From: Caproicibacter fermentans | Lineage (GTDB): Bacteria > Bacillota > Clostridia > Oscillospirales > Acutalibacteraceae | DNA length: 64,000 nucleotides | Assembly (NCBI RefSeq): GCF_009746625.1 | Contig: NZ_VWXL01000084.1 | Span: forward strand, 62,001 to 126,000 | Reading direction: 5' to 3' | In this document: positions 17,646 through 25,679 of the stretch, one piece after another | How the letters are laid out: each line of letters starts with the position of its first letter | Numbering within the stretch: the stretch's first letter is position 1 | Notes under the pieces: generated by a model | Told to the model about the DNA's origin: nothing | The model's input: only the letters and a program-made list of their open reading frames with translations | The model's database searches: none | Translations under genes and position numbers: made by a program

Positions 17646-18062
17646 TTTTTCAATGGTATACGACATTCCGGCGCCAAACTGGTCGGACGGGTGTCGAACA
17701 AATCCCTGCTTTTCGTAGAAAGGTTCCCGGCCGACCGCGGCCATCAGGTTGACGCGAACCATTTCACCGTCTTCCAGCATGGCGCGCACCTGCGCCAGAA
17801 TCATCGAAACCATCGTCTTGCCGACACCGCCGCCCTGATACGCCGGGTCGACCATCACGTCCGCGATGTAAAATACGGTGCCGCCGTCGCTGACCAGCCG
17901 CGCGGAGGCGACCGCTCTGCCGTCCGCTTCGGCCGAAACCAGATAGTCGGAGTGCTCAACCGCGGCGCGGGCCTGCCGCTCCGAGACGGATTTCCACCCC
18001 ACGGCCTTGCGAAGGCGGAGATAATCCGCGACGGAAAGGGAATACTGATATCGAAAGTTCAT
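17643..18062 (-). CDS. GNAT family N-acetyltransferase
   Basis: This 139-residue acetyltransferase has VMVDPAYQGGGVGKTMVSMI as the acetyl-CoA binding motif A and a C-terminal FYEKQGFVRHPSDQFGAGMSY, as in small GNATs of the YkkB/PaiA-like group. The substrate is unknown. The inner ATG at 18062 (MNFRYQYSL) was chosen because GGAGG precedes it; the longer reading adds an unlike MGKIILGGTT stretch. It is convergent with the coa operon and divergent from pstS. Confidence 0.85.
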   Translation of the reverse strand: MNFRYQYSLSVADYLRLRKAVGWKSVSERQARAAVEHSDYLVSAEADGRAVASARLVSDGGTVFYIADVMVDPAYQGGGVGKTMVSMILAQVRAMLEDGEMVRVNLMAAVGREPFYEKQGFVRHPSDQFGAGMSYTIEK

Positions 18063-18126
18063 TGTGGTTCCTCCAAGTATGATTTTCCCCATTGTAGCAC
18101 GATTGGGGAAAAGATGGGAAGACCAT

Positions 18127-18166
18127 TTAACCTGTTCTTAACATAAAAATAACACGATAATAAAAT
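18127..18166 (+). promoter_or_regulatory. Pho box and promoter of the pst operon
   Basis: TTAACC (18127), TTAACA (18138) and ATAACA (18149) lie exactly 11 bases apart, the arrangement of PhoP-binding TTAACA repeats in Gram-positives. TAAAAT (18161-18166) is a probable -10. Phosphate-starvation control by a PhoPR-type system is inferred; no phoPR gene is in the window. Confidence 0.7.
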
Positions 18167-18248
18167 TAGCCTAACTTTCCCTTAACGCGAAGCCTTTAAG
18201 ATGGAAAGCAGAACAGAGAGAAAAGAAAAAATGATAAGGAGATCGTAT

Positions 18249-19199
18249 ATGAAAAAGTACCTGTCGATTCTGATGGTTGCAGCTATGCTGATCGGAACAA
18301 CCGCCTGCTCCTCCGGCACCAACGCGTCCTCCCAGACTCCGTCTTCCCAGGCGGGATCCTCCGAAGCGGCCTCTTCCGCAGCGTCATCCTCCGAAGCGGG
18401 CGTTACCGGCAGCTGCACAATTTCCGGTTCCTCGGCGCTGTATCCGCTGGTAAAGAACGCGCTTGACGCGTTTAAACAGACAAATCCGGACGCTTCCGTA
18501 ACGCTCAATGCCGGCGGTTCCGGAACAGGCCTGAAACAGTCCGCGGACGGCACGGTGGATATCGGGATGTCCGATGTGTTCGCGGATGAAAAGCTGACGG
18601 AAGATCAGGCGAAAACACTGGTCGATCACAAGGTTTGCGTCATTACCATGGCGCCGATCGTCAACGCTGACGTTGCCGAAAAGGTCACAAGCCTGACGAC
18701 TCAGCAGTTAATCGATATTTTTACCGCAAAGACGAAAAACTGGAAAGAAGTCGGCGGACCGGACGAACCCATTACTCTGGTAACACGCCCCTCCACCTCC
18801 GGAACACGCTCCCTGTTTAAGAGCTATGCGCTCAACGGCGCGGAGGAAGCCTCGAACAAATCACTGGAAACGGACGATTCCGGCACCCTGCTTCAGACGG
18901 TATCCCAGCATAAGGGAGCAATCGGCTATGTCGCTCTTTCCTACCTGATTCAGCCGAACGAAAACATCAAAACAATGGCGATTGACGGCGTGGAACCCAC
19001 ACTGGAGAACACCTATGCCGGCAAATACAAGGTCTGGGGTTACGAGCACATGTACACAAAGGGCGATGCGGCGGGCGTCGCAAAGGCGCTGATTGACTAC
19101 ATGCAGTCCGACGAATACGGCAAGATCATGGAAGGCCTCGGCTACAATGTCGCCTCCAAGATGACGGTTGAAAGACAGGATCCGGGCCCGAAAAAATAA
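18249..19199 (+). CDS. pstS: Phosphate ABC transporter substrate-binding lipoprotein PstS
   Basis: This is a 316-residue lipoprotein. The lipobox Cys is C20 (GTTAC), followed by a Ser/Ala-rich tether to about residue 55. The PBP-like domain carries ISGSSALYPL, NAGGSGTGLKQ and TRPSTSGTRSLF, the phosphate-coordinating loops of PstS. It captures phosphate outside the membrane and delivers it to PstCA. The ATG at 18249 has AAGGAG. A hairpin with a short T tract between pstS and pstC would favour high pstS expression. Confidence 0.95.
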   Translation: MKKYLSILMVAAMLIGTTACSSGTNASSQTPSSQAGSSEAASSAASSSEAGVTGSCTISGSSALYPLVKNALDAFKQTNPDASVTLNAGGSGTGLKQSADGTVDIGMSDVFADEKLTEDQAKTLVDHKVCVITMAPIVNADVAEKVTSLTTQQLIDIFTAKTKNWKEVGGPDEPITLVTRPSTSGTRSLFKSYALNGAEEASNKSLETDDSGTLLQTVSQHKGAIGYVALSYLIQPNENIKTMAIDGVEPTLENTYAGKYKVWGYEHMYTKGDAAGVAKALIDYMQSDEYGKIMEGLGYNVASKMTVERQDPGPKK

Positions 19200-19238
19200 G
19201 ATACGGAAAATTTTCACGATAGAACCGACATAACGGCT

Positions 19239-19268
19239 GGACCGGCGGGCGAAACCCGTCCGGTCTTT
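19239..19268 (+). terminator. Partial terminator between pstS and pstC
   Basis: A GACCGG..CGGG stem pairing CCCG..CCGGTC is followed by TTTT. It probably reduces read-through so that the binding protein exceeds the permease. Confidence 0.6.
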
Positions 19269-19298
19269 TGCCGGTTTCAAGAAGGAAGGAGAAAGAAT

Positions 19299-20183
19299 AT
19301 GGCAAAAAAAGAAACCGTGTGGAGGGGCTTGATTGCGGCCTGCGGTTTGTTCCTGATTCTGCTGACCGTTTCCATCGGAGTCTTCCTGTGCTACAAAGGA
19401 CTCGGAACCTTTACCCTTTACAAGCATTCGGTATGGGAGTTTTTGTTTTCCAGCAACTGGAACCCCGCGGATGACTTTCAGGGAGGGGGACAGGTCGGGG
19501 CGGCCATCTTTATCGTCGGCTCCGTCAGCATCTGCCTGCTCGCGCTGCTGATCGCGACGCCGTTCAGCCTCGCCGCCGCGATTTTCATGGCGGTCATTTC
19601 CCCGCGCGTCAGCAATCGGCTGCTCCAGCCCGCGGTTGAGATTTTTGTCGGGATTCCGTCCGTCGTGTACGGCTGGGTCGGACTGACGGTTCTGGTTCCG
19701 CTGATTCAGAAGATCTTCAACCTGCAGTACGGGTATTCCGTGCTGGCCGGCGGAATCGTGCTGGCGGTCATGATTTTTCCGACCATTACGAGCGTGTCCG
19801 CCGATTCCATCCGGAATATTCCGCTGCAGTACCAGGAGGCGGCCTACGGCCTTGGCTCCACCCGCTGGCAGGTGATCCGCCGCGTGCTGGTCCCGGCGGC
19901 CCGGCCGGGGATTCTGACCGGCGTGATTCTGGGCCTTGCCCGGGCGTTTGGGGAAGCGCTCGCGGTAGCCATGGTAATCGGCAAAATGAAGGCGTTTCCC
20001 ACCGGCATTCTGTCGCCCACCAACAACCTGACGGCGGCCATCGCGTCCGACATGGGAGGCGCGGCGGACGGCGGCGAGTATAACATCGCTTTGTGGACCA
20101 TGGCGCTTCTGCTGCTGGTCATTTCCTTTGCCTTTATACTGATTGTCCGGAAAATATCCTCCAAGGGGGTACGCGAAAGATGA
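19299..20183 (+). CDS. pstC: Phosphate ABC transporter permease PstC
   Basis: This 294-residue inner-membrane permease has about six helices. The signature LFSSNWNP early in the protein, FVGIPSVVYGWVGL and the cytoplasmic EAAYGLGSTRWQVIRRVLVPAA coupling loop are typical of PstC. It pairs with PstA. Its TGA overlaps the pstA ATG (ATGA), so translation is coupled. Confidence 0.94.
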   Translation: MAKKETVWRGLIAACGLFLILLTVSIGVFLCYKGLGTFTLYKHSVWEFLFSSNWNPADDFQGGGQVGAAIFIVGSVSICLLALLIATPFSLAAAIFMAVISPRVSNRLLQPAVEIFVGIPSVVYGWVGLTVLVPLIQKIFNLQYGYSVLAGGIVLAVMIFPTITSVSADSIRNIPLQYQEAAYGLGSTRWQVIRRVLVPAARPGILTGVILGLARAFGEALAVAMVIGKMKAFPTGILSPTNNLTAAIASDMGGAADGGEYNIALWTMALLLLVISFAFILIVRKISSKGVRER

Positions 20184-21067
20184 ACCAGAGGCACCGCAAC
20201 GCAATTCTGACGGACCGGGTAATGACGGTCGTCCTGTACGGGGTGGCGGGCTTTTTTCTGCTGCTGCTCGCGGCTTTTACCGTTTATATCCTGGGCAAGG
20301 GCGTCATGGAGTTCGACGGTTCGCTGCTTGCCTTTAACGCGGAGGGAATCGGGAACCAATTTTTCAACACCGTATATCTGGTCTTTCTCGCCCTGCTGAT
20401 CAGCGTGCCGATCGGCGTCGCCGCGGGGATCTATATGGCGGAATACGCCAAAAACGGCAGGCTGACCGGTTTTATCCGCACCTGTATTGAAACCCTGTCC
20501 TCACTGCCGTCCATTGTGGTAGGCTTGTTCGGTTACCTTGTTTTCGTCGTGATGGTTCACGGCAAATGGAGCCTGATGGCGGGCGCGCTCTCGGTCTCGA
20601 TTCTGAGCCTTCCGCTGATTACCACAACGACGGAGGACGCGCTGCGCGCGATTCCGAAGAGCTGGAAGGAAGGCAGCTTCGGTCTGGGCGCGACGCACCG
20701 CCAGACGATTCTGCGCGTGATGCTGCCCGGCTGCGTGCCGCGCATCATCACCGGCGTAATTCTCGCGGCGGGGCGCGGATTCGGCGAGGCCGCCGCGCTG
20801 CTGTACACGGCCGGCATGAGTACGGATATCAACTGGTCCCGCTGGTGGAAGCTTTCTTCGCCCGTCTGCCCGTTTAACCCGTTTCGCCCGGGCGAGACGC
20901 TGGCGCTGCAAATCTGGGCGTCCCGTACGGAAGCGGTTGCCCCGAACGCGGCTCAGGTGGCGGACATGTCCGCGGCGGTGCTGATCATCATGGTGTTCGT
21001 TTTCAGCATCGGGGCGCGCGCGATCGGCAACCGCCTGGACCGCAAAATGACCGGCGGAAAAGACTGA
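20180..21067 (+). CDS. pstA: Phosphate ABC transporter permease PstA
   Basis: This 295-residue permease has six helices. SLPSIVVGLFGYLVFV and the EGSFGLGATHRQTILRVMLPG coupling loop mark PstA. The ATG at 20180 is in ATGA overlap with pstC; an in-frame earlier start would lie far inside pstC. It is the last gene of the operon: no pstB or phoU follows, and the next gene converges two bases away. The ATPase must be encoded elsewhere or be shared. Confidence 0.94.
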   Translation: MNQRHRNAILTDRVMTVVLYGVAGFFLLLLAAFTVYILGKGVMEFDGSLLAFNAEGIGNQFFNTVYLVFLALLISVPIGVAAGIYMAEYAKNGRLTGFIRTCIETLSSLPSIVVGLFGYLVFVVMVHGKWSLMAGALSVSILSLPLITTTTEDALRAIPKSWKEGSFGLGATHRQTILRVMLPGCVPRIITGVILAAGRGFGEAAALLYTAGMSTDINWSRWWKLSSPVCPFNPFRPGETLALQIWASRTEAVAPNAAQVADMSAAVLIIMVFVFSIGARAIGNRLDRKMTGGKD

Positions 21068-21069
21068 GT

Positions 21070-21611
21070 TCAAGGCTGAGCTTCGTTCAGACGTACCATA
21101 TGGATATGATCCTCCCGGACGCCGTTGATTTTCAGGTAGCGCCTGGCAACTCCTTCTTCCCGGTAGCCCGCCTTTTCCAGAACACGCAGCGAGGCTTTGT
21201 TGCGCGGCATCACATTTGCTTCGATCCGGTGCAGACCCAGTTCGCGGAACGCGTAGCCGGTCACGGCTTCAACCGCTTCCGTCATATAGCCGCGGCACTG
21301 GTTCTTTTCGTCCAGCCGGTAGCCGAGAAAGCACGACTGAAAACAGCCCCGAACAATACCGTTCAGCGCGGCGCTGCCGAGCACGGTCTCCGGCTGTTCG
21401 CGGGCAAACATGTTGTTTTTCTTCCCGGAGCCGGCGGGGTCTTTTGCGCCGTATTTTGAAAATAAAACGCTGTGAAAAAGGCGGACAGGCAGACGACGGC
21501 AGCGAGAACCGCGAAAACTGCGGAAAGAAAGCCGAGCTTTTGCCGGGCGGTGCAGCCGCGCCATCCCGTACGCAAAGAATCAAATATTCTTGTGTCCTCC
21601 TTATTTCTCAA
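21070..21611 (-). pseudogene. RimJ-type GNAT acetyltransferase remnant, N-terminus replaced and frameshifted
   Basis: Codons in 21070-21414 encode a good RimJ/YdaF-like C-terminal part (SCFLGYRLDEKNQCRGYMTE, ELGLHRIEANVMPRN, LKINGVREDHIHMVRL). The 60-70 N-terminal residues of that family are missing. Upstream, in another frame, is a segment with a ribosome-binding site (AAGGAGG) and one membrane helix (LGFLSAVFAVLAAVVCLSAF). The two frames would join by a one-base change in the A run near 21420. It is either a decayed gene after a deletion or a fusion broken by frameshift. It is convergent with pstA. Confidence 0.6.
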
Positions 21612-21655
21612 TTCTCAATTCATGATAGCATCCGCTTTTTAAAATGTCAAATCAT

Positions 21656-21695
21656 AGAAAAAACAGCCGTCCGGAAAAACCGGACAACTGTTTAT
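21656..21695 (-). terminator. Terminator of the oligopeptide transporter operon
   Basis: An AAACAG..GTCCGG stem pairs with CCGGAC..CTGTTT across an AAAAA loop (plus-strand reading). On the minus strand it is followed by TTTTTT. Confidence 0.8.
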
Positions 21696-21704
21696 CAGGT
21701 GCGT

Positions 21705-22496
21705 TTATTTTTCCAGGCTTTCCCCCAGTGCGTGAAACCCCAGCACCGTAAGGACCATCATCAGGCCGGCGGAAAGCGTTTCCCACGGTGCATGGAACAG
21801 ATAGGTCTGCCCCTCGAACAGCATGCGGCCCCAGCTGGGGGTCGGCGGCTGAATGCCCAAACCGAGGTAGCTCATGCCGGATTCCGCCAGAATCGCGTTG
21901 GAAAGGCCGACGACCACCGCCGGGATCAGCGTCGGAAGCAGGTTCGGCAGAAGGTGCCGGAACATGATCCGCGCGGTCGACGCGCCGGAAACATATGCCG
22001 CCTGAATGTAATCCAGATTTTTCAGCCGCATCGCGCCGCTGCGGGTCAGCCGGATAAAGCTGGGCAGGAACGCGATCGCCAGCGCGGGGATGATGGCGAA
22101 TTTGCCGCCGCTGAATACGGTGACGGCCACCAGCGCCGTCAGTACGGCGGGAAAGGACGAGAGCGCGTCCGTCAGCCGCAGAATGATCTCATCCGCGATT
22201 CCGCCCGCAAAGCCGGAAAGCAGGCCGAGAACAACGCCGAAAAAGCAGCTGAGCGCCACCGTGACGGAGGCGACGAACAGGGAATACCGCGCGCCCGTCA
22301 CGGCGCGGGAAAAATTGTCCCGGCCGAAATTGTCGGTCCCGAACCAGTGGTGGAGGGACGGCGGCAGAAAGCGCTGCGCCGCGTCGATGGCATAGGGATC
22401 GCAGGGCGTGTAAAAAAGGCTGATCAGGGCCGCGGAGCAGACAAGGAAGATCAGCACGGCCCCGACGCGGAGTGAAAACCGGCGATCGTTGTTCAT
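21705..22496 (-). CDS. Dipeptide/oligopeptide ABC transporter permease (OppC/DppC type)
   Basis: This is a 263-residue permease. The N-terminus up to WFGTDNFGRDNFSRAVTGARYSL is typical of DppC/OppC, and the coupling motif is YIQAAYVSGASTARIMFRHLLP. It imports peptides, or possibly nickel or opines, together with the OppB-type partner, with which it overlaps by four bases. The start at 22496 was chosen from that ATGA overlap; an earlier in-frame start would run through the partner gene. No oppD or oppF follows. Confidence 0.92.
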   Translation of the reverse strand: MNNDRRFSLRVGAVLIFLVCSAALISLFYTPCDPYAIDAAQRFLPPSLHHWFGTDNFGRDNFSRAVTGARYSLFVASVTVALSCFFGVVLGLLSGFAGGIADEIILRLTDALSSFPAVLTALVAVTVFSGGKFAIIPALAIAFLPSFIRLTRSGAMRLKNLDYIQAAYVSGASTARIMFRHLLPNLLPTLIPAVVVGLSNAILAESGMSYLGLGIQPPTPSWGRMLFEGQTYLFHAPWETLSAGLMMVLTVLGFHALGESLEK

Positions 22497-23437
22497 GGCT
22501 TCACCCGGATGCGCGGGTCGGCGGCCTGCAGCAGAAGATCCGCCGCGAAATTCGCGAGGACGACCAGAAACGCAAGGTAGACGACGAGAGATTCCAGAAG
22601 CGGAAAATCGCGTGAAAGAATGGAGGAAATCAGCAGCCGCCCGACTCCCGGAATGCCGAAAACCTGCTCGATCAGGATGCTGCCGGAAAAGATTTCGGCG
22701 ACCATCATTCCGGAAAGGGTCAGAAACGGGATCAGCGCGTTTTTCAGCATATGCCGGTACAGGACGATATGTTTGGAAAGGCCCTTGCTCACCGCCGTGC
22801 GGACATAGTCGGCGCCGGATTCCTCCACAAGCGCGGAACGCAGGAATTTCGATGCGACCGCGATGTTCGGCAGCGCGACGGCAAGCGCCGGGAAGATCAT
22901 GTAACGGAGAAAGCCAGCGGGGCTTTCCCGCCAGCCGACGTAGCCTCCGGGCGAAAAGAAGTGCAGAACCAGGCCGAAAATCCAGATAAACAGGATCCCG
23001 AGAAAAAATCCCGGCATGGAGATGTTCAGCATGGTGACGGAATCCAGCAGCCGCCCGACCGGCGAGCCGCGCTTCTGCGCGGAAAAGACGCCGACGGGTA
23101 CGGAGACCGTGAAAATCAGCAGAAGAGCCATCAGGGCAAGCGCCGCCGTAACCGGAAGCCGGCTGCCAATCAGCTCCGAAACCGGGCGGGAATACTGAAG
23201 CGAAGTGCCCATGTTGCCGTGAAGCAGGCCCAAAAGCCACCCGGCGTAGCGCTCCGGCATGCTTTTGTCAAGCCCCAGCTTTTGGTGCAGCTCGGCAAGC
23301 GCCTCGGGCGTTGCCTGCGTGCCCAGAATCAGCTGCGCCGGGTCGCCCGGGATCAGGTTGAAAGCCGCGAAAGCCATCACGGAGACCAGCAGCAGAGTCA
23401 AAAGCAGCGACAGCAGTTTTTTCAGGTAAAACTTCAT
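22493..23437 (-). CDS. Dipeptide/oligopeptide ABC transporter permease (OppB/DppB type)
   Basis: This 314-residue permease has the OppB/DppB N-terminus (LFTLLLVSVMAF-like first helix, PGDPAQLILG loop) and the coupling segment DYVRTAVSKGLSKHIVLYRHMLKNAL. It forms the channel with the downstream OppC-type subunit. It lies 105 bases after the binding-protein gene on the same strand. Peptide specificity is inferred from the family only. Confidence 0.92.
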   Translation of the reverse strand: MKFYLKKLLSLLLTLLLVSVMAFAAFNLIPGDPAQLILGTQATPEALAELHQKLGLDKSMPERYAGWLLGLLHGNMGTSLQYSRPVSELIGSRLPVTAALALMALLLIFTVSVPVGVFSAQKRGSPVGRLLDSVTMLNISMPGFFLGILFIWIFGLVLHFFSPGGYVGWRESPAGFLRYMIFPALAVALPNIAVASKFLRSALVEESGADYVRTAVSKGLSKHIVLYRHMLKNALIPFLTLSGMMVAEIFSGSILIEQVFGIPGVGRLLISSILSRDFPLLESLVVYLAFLVVLANFAADLLLQAADPRIRVKP

Positions 23438-23542
23438 AACCGTACCTGTCTTCCTGTGAAAAACATTGGAATCGTTTTACGCGTTTGTCCCGGGACGCAT
23501 TCAGACGGACCCGCGGCGGACGCGCACGCAGGGCGGGGCCTG

Positions 23543-25108
23543 CTATTTGGCGCGATAGATGGTGGAAGCGTCGAAGACGTACAGCGGATAGGGCGTAAAA
23601 CCGGAGAACTCGTCGCGGAGCACGTTCAGGTTGGCGATATCCTGAATATAGACGCTCGCGGCGTCTTTGGAGAGAATCTCCTGCGCCTGTTTGTAAAGCT
23701 CCACACGCTTGTCCTCATCCGGCTCGTTTTCCGCCTGCTTGTAGACGGAATCGAATTCCGGGCTCTTATAGTTCACAAAATTGTTCGATGCGTCCGACAG
23801 ATAGCGGCCGAGGTAACTGCGGGGCGAAAGAGTGGTGCCGTCGACCGAAATGACGGTCGCTTCGTAATTGCGCTGAGTATAAACCCCGCTGAGCCATGTG
23901 GCAAAATCCACCTGCTTGATGGTTGCCGTGACGCCCGCCTTTTTCAGCTCGCTGACCATCACCTGTGCGGTGTCGACATGGACGGTGTAGTTCGACGGAA
24001 CCGTGATGGCCATGGAGAAGCCGTTCGGGTATCCGGCTTCGGAAAGAAGCTGTTTTGCCTTCTGCGTGTTCTGGTCGTAGGCGTGGGTCAGGCTGTCGTC
24101 AAAATACTTTTTCAGGCCGGGAATGACCGGAGTCCCCGCGCGGACCGCCTTGCCGAAATTGACCGTGCTGATGATTTCGTCGGGATTGAGGGCGCAGCTG
24201 ACCGCCCGGCGGACTTTCACGTCGTCGAAGGGCTTCCGGCTGTTGTTGAGCCCGAGCATTTGGACCGAGTTGGAGTTTGCCTGAATCAGCTGGAACCCGC
24301 TGCCGATCTGCGAGGCGACGTTGTTCGCGATGCTGGCGCCGTCCACGCTGCCGCCCTGAAGATCCATTAAGAGGGCGTTGGAGTCGCTTTCCAGCTTGAA
24401 CGTGACCTTGTCGAGCTTCGGCAGGTCTTTCTGCCAGTAATCCGGGTTCTTTTTCAGAACCAGCGACTGCTGGGGGGAGTAGGATTCGAATTCAAACGGG
24501 CCCGTGCCGATGGGGTGCGTGTCCTGCTCCGTGTAGCCTTTCGGGACAATCGCGCTCGTAAGGTAGGGCAGAAACTCATAGTCCGCCTGTTTCAGATGCA
24601 CGACGACGGTCGAGGCGTCCTTGATTTCCACCGATTTCATTTTGGCGAGGTCCGCGACCAGCACTTTGCCGCCGGAAAGGCCCGCGGCGGTGTCGAGCGA
24701 ATATTTTACGTCGTCCGCGGTCACGGGGTTCCCGTTTTGGAACTGAATCCCCTTGCGGATGTGAAACGTGTAGCTGGTCGCGTCCTTGGACATTTCGTAG
24801 CTTTGGGCGACGGCGGGAATCAAATTGCCGTCTTTATCCGGCTTGACCAGACCCTCGAAAATATTGAACAGAATGCTGCGGGTATCCGCAGTAGCGGCAA
24901 GGAACGGGTCCAGGTGGTCGGGCTGGGTCTGCATGCCGAATACAAATTCTCCGCCGGAGGCCTGCGAGGACTGCGCCGAAGAAGAGGTCGGCGCGGCGGA
25001 AGAGGAGGACGAGGAAGCCTCGCCGCCCGGGCCGCAGGCCGCAAGCGGCAGCAGAACGGCCGCCGCGAGCACGGCGGATGCAATCTTCCGGATGAAATTC
25101 TTTTTCAT
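23543..25108 (-). CDS. Peptide ABC transporter substrate-binding lipoprotein (SBP family 5)
   Basis: This 521-residue lipoprotein has its lipobox Cys at residue 25 (LAAC). A Ser/Ala-rich tether is followed by a family 5 binding domain: QPDHLDPF, ILFNIFEGLVKPD, YTFHIRKGIQFQNGNPVTADDV and the C-terminal dimer-like lobes. Ligands of this family include di- and oligopeptides and nickel complexes; none can be assigned. The ATG has AAGGAG nearby. A long untranslated leader of about 400 bases precedes it, starting from a strong promoter at 25518-25546. Confidence 0.93.
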   Translation of the reverse strand: MKKNFIRKIASAVLAAAVLLPLAACGPGGEASSSSSSAAPTSSSAQSSQASGGEFVFGMQTQPDHLDPFLAATADTRSILFNIFEGLVKPDKDGNLIPAVAQSYEMSKDATSYTFHIRKGIQFQNGNPVTADDVKYSLDTAAGLSGGKVLVADLAKMKSVEIKDASTVVVHLKQADYEFLPYLTSAIVPKGYTEQDTHPIGTGPFEFESYSPQQSLVLKKNPDYWQKDLPKLDKVTFKLESDSNALLMDLQGGSVDGASIANNVASQIGSGFQLIQANSNSVQMLGLNNSRKPFDDVKVRRAVSCALNPDEIISTVNFGKAVRAGTPVIPGLKKYFDDSLTHAYDQNTQKAKQLLSEAGYPNGFSMAITVPSNYTVHVDTAQVMVSELKKAGVTATIKQVDFATWLSGVYTQRNYEATVISVDGTTLSPRSYLGRYLSDASNNFVNYKSPEFDSVYKQAENEPDEDKRVELYKQAQEILSKDAASVYIQDIANLNVLRDEFSGFTPYPLYVFDASTIYRAK

Positions 25109-25349
25109 ATCTGTCTCCTTATAGAACGGAATTGGCCGTATTCAAATCTTGTACGAAAAACGGCGGAACATTCCTCCGCTTTGAAATTTGCGCGGACTTG
25201 CTTTTTCGTTCCGCAGTCTGCGGATTCCAAAACGCCGGACCCGGAACAGCCCCCGCCGCATAAAAAAAACCACACCCCGGGTGGCATATGCCCCGGCGAA
25301 CACGGCGAAATCCGCTCGAAGCAACGCAAAAACCCGGACTGCGGTCATA

Positions 25350-25546
25350 TTATGGCAAACTAAAAAAAGGATAGTAATCCTGAGGAGGGTCCCGGTGCCG
25401 TAACCATATCCGGAAGATCCCGCGGGACGGAGGAGCGCCATTTTGCACGCAATCCTGTTGCGTACCCTTTTTCTCCTTCTTCGATGCACCGCCGGATGGT
25501 TCCGTCATTTTGATACTATGATAAACGCCGGTTAAAACTTTGTCAA
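25350..25546 (-). promoter_or_regulatory. Strong promoter and structured leader of the peptide-binding protein gene
   Basis: On the minus strand, TTGACA (25541-25546), a 17-base spacer and TATCAT (25518-25523) predict a start near 25511. The leader has a stable hairpin (GTACGCAA/TTGCGTGC, about 25445-25466), pairing GTCCCG/CGGGAC, and an AGGAT/ATCCT stem followed by seven T near 25363. A 52-codon ORF (25508-25350) would begin about three bases after the start site. It could be an attenuator, an unassigned riboswitch or a small leaderless gene. Confidence 0.45.
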
Positions 25547-25616
25547 TAAAAATCGGTCATTTTCTAAGAAAAATTAACGCAAAGAGCGGCTCTTTTCACT
25601 GCGCGGAATGAAACCG

Positions 25617-25645
25617 TTGCCCGAAAAGCGGACTGGGTGTATAAT
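25617..25645 (+). promoter_or_regulatory. Promoter for the cysteine desulfurase-thiI operon
   Basis: TTGCCC (25617-25622), a 17-base spacer and TATAAT (25640-25645) lie 34 bases before the TTG start. Confidence 0.75.
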
Positions 25646-25679
25646 AAACCCAAACTGATTTTAATGGAGGCTTTTCGCT

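Noticed and set aside
18861-20204. 447-codon minus-strand ORF opposite pstS-pstC
   Set aside because: Antisense shadow; it crosses gene boundaries and the pstS-pstC hairpin.
22751-24370. 539-codon plus-strand ORF opposite the oligopeptide transporter genes
   Set aside because: Antisense shadow rich in Arg, Gln and His, with no ribosome-binding site; three certain genes lie on the other strand.
25361-25480. T-box or guanidine riboswitch in the peptide-binding protein leader
   Set aside because: Short patches look similar, but the diagnostic cores (the T-box AGGGTGG-ACCGCG, the guanidine ACGR hairpin pair) are absent.
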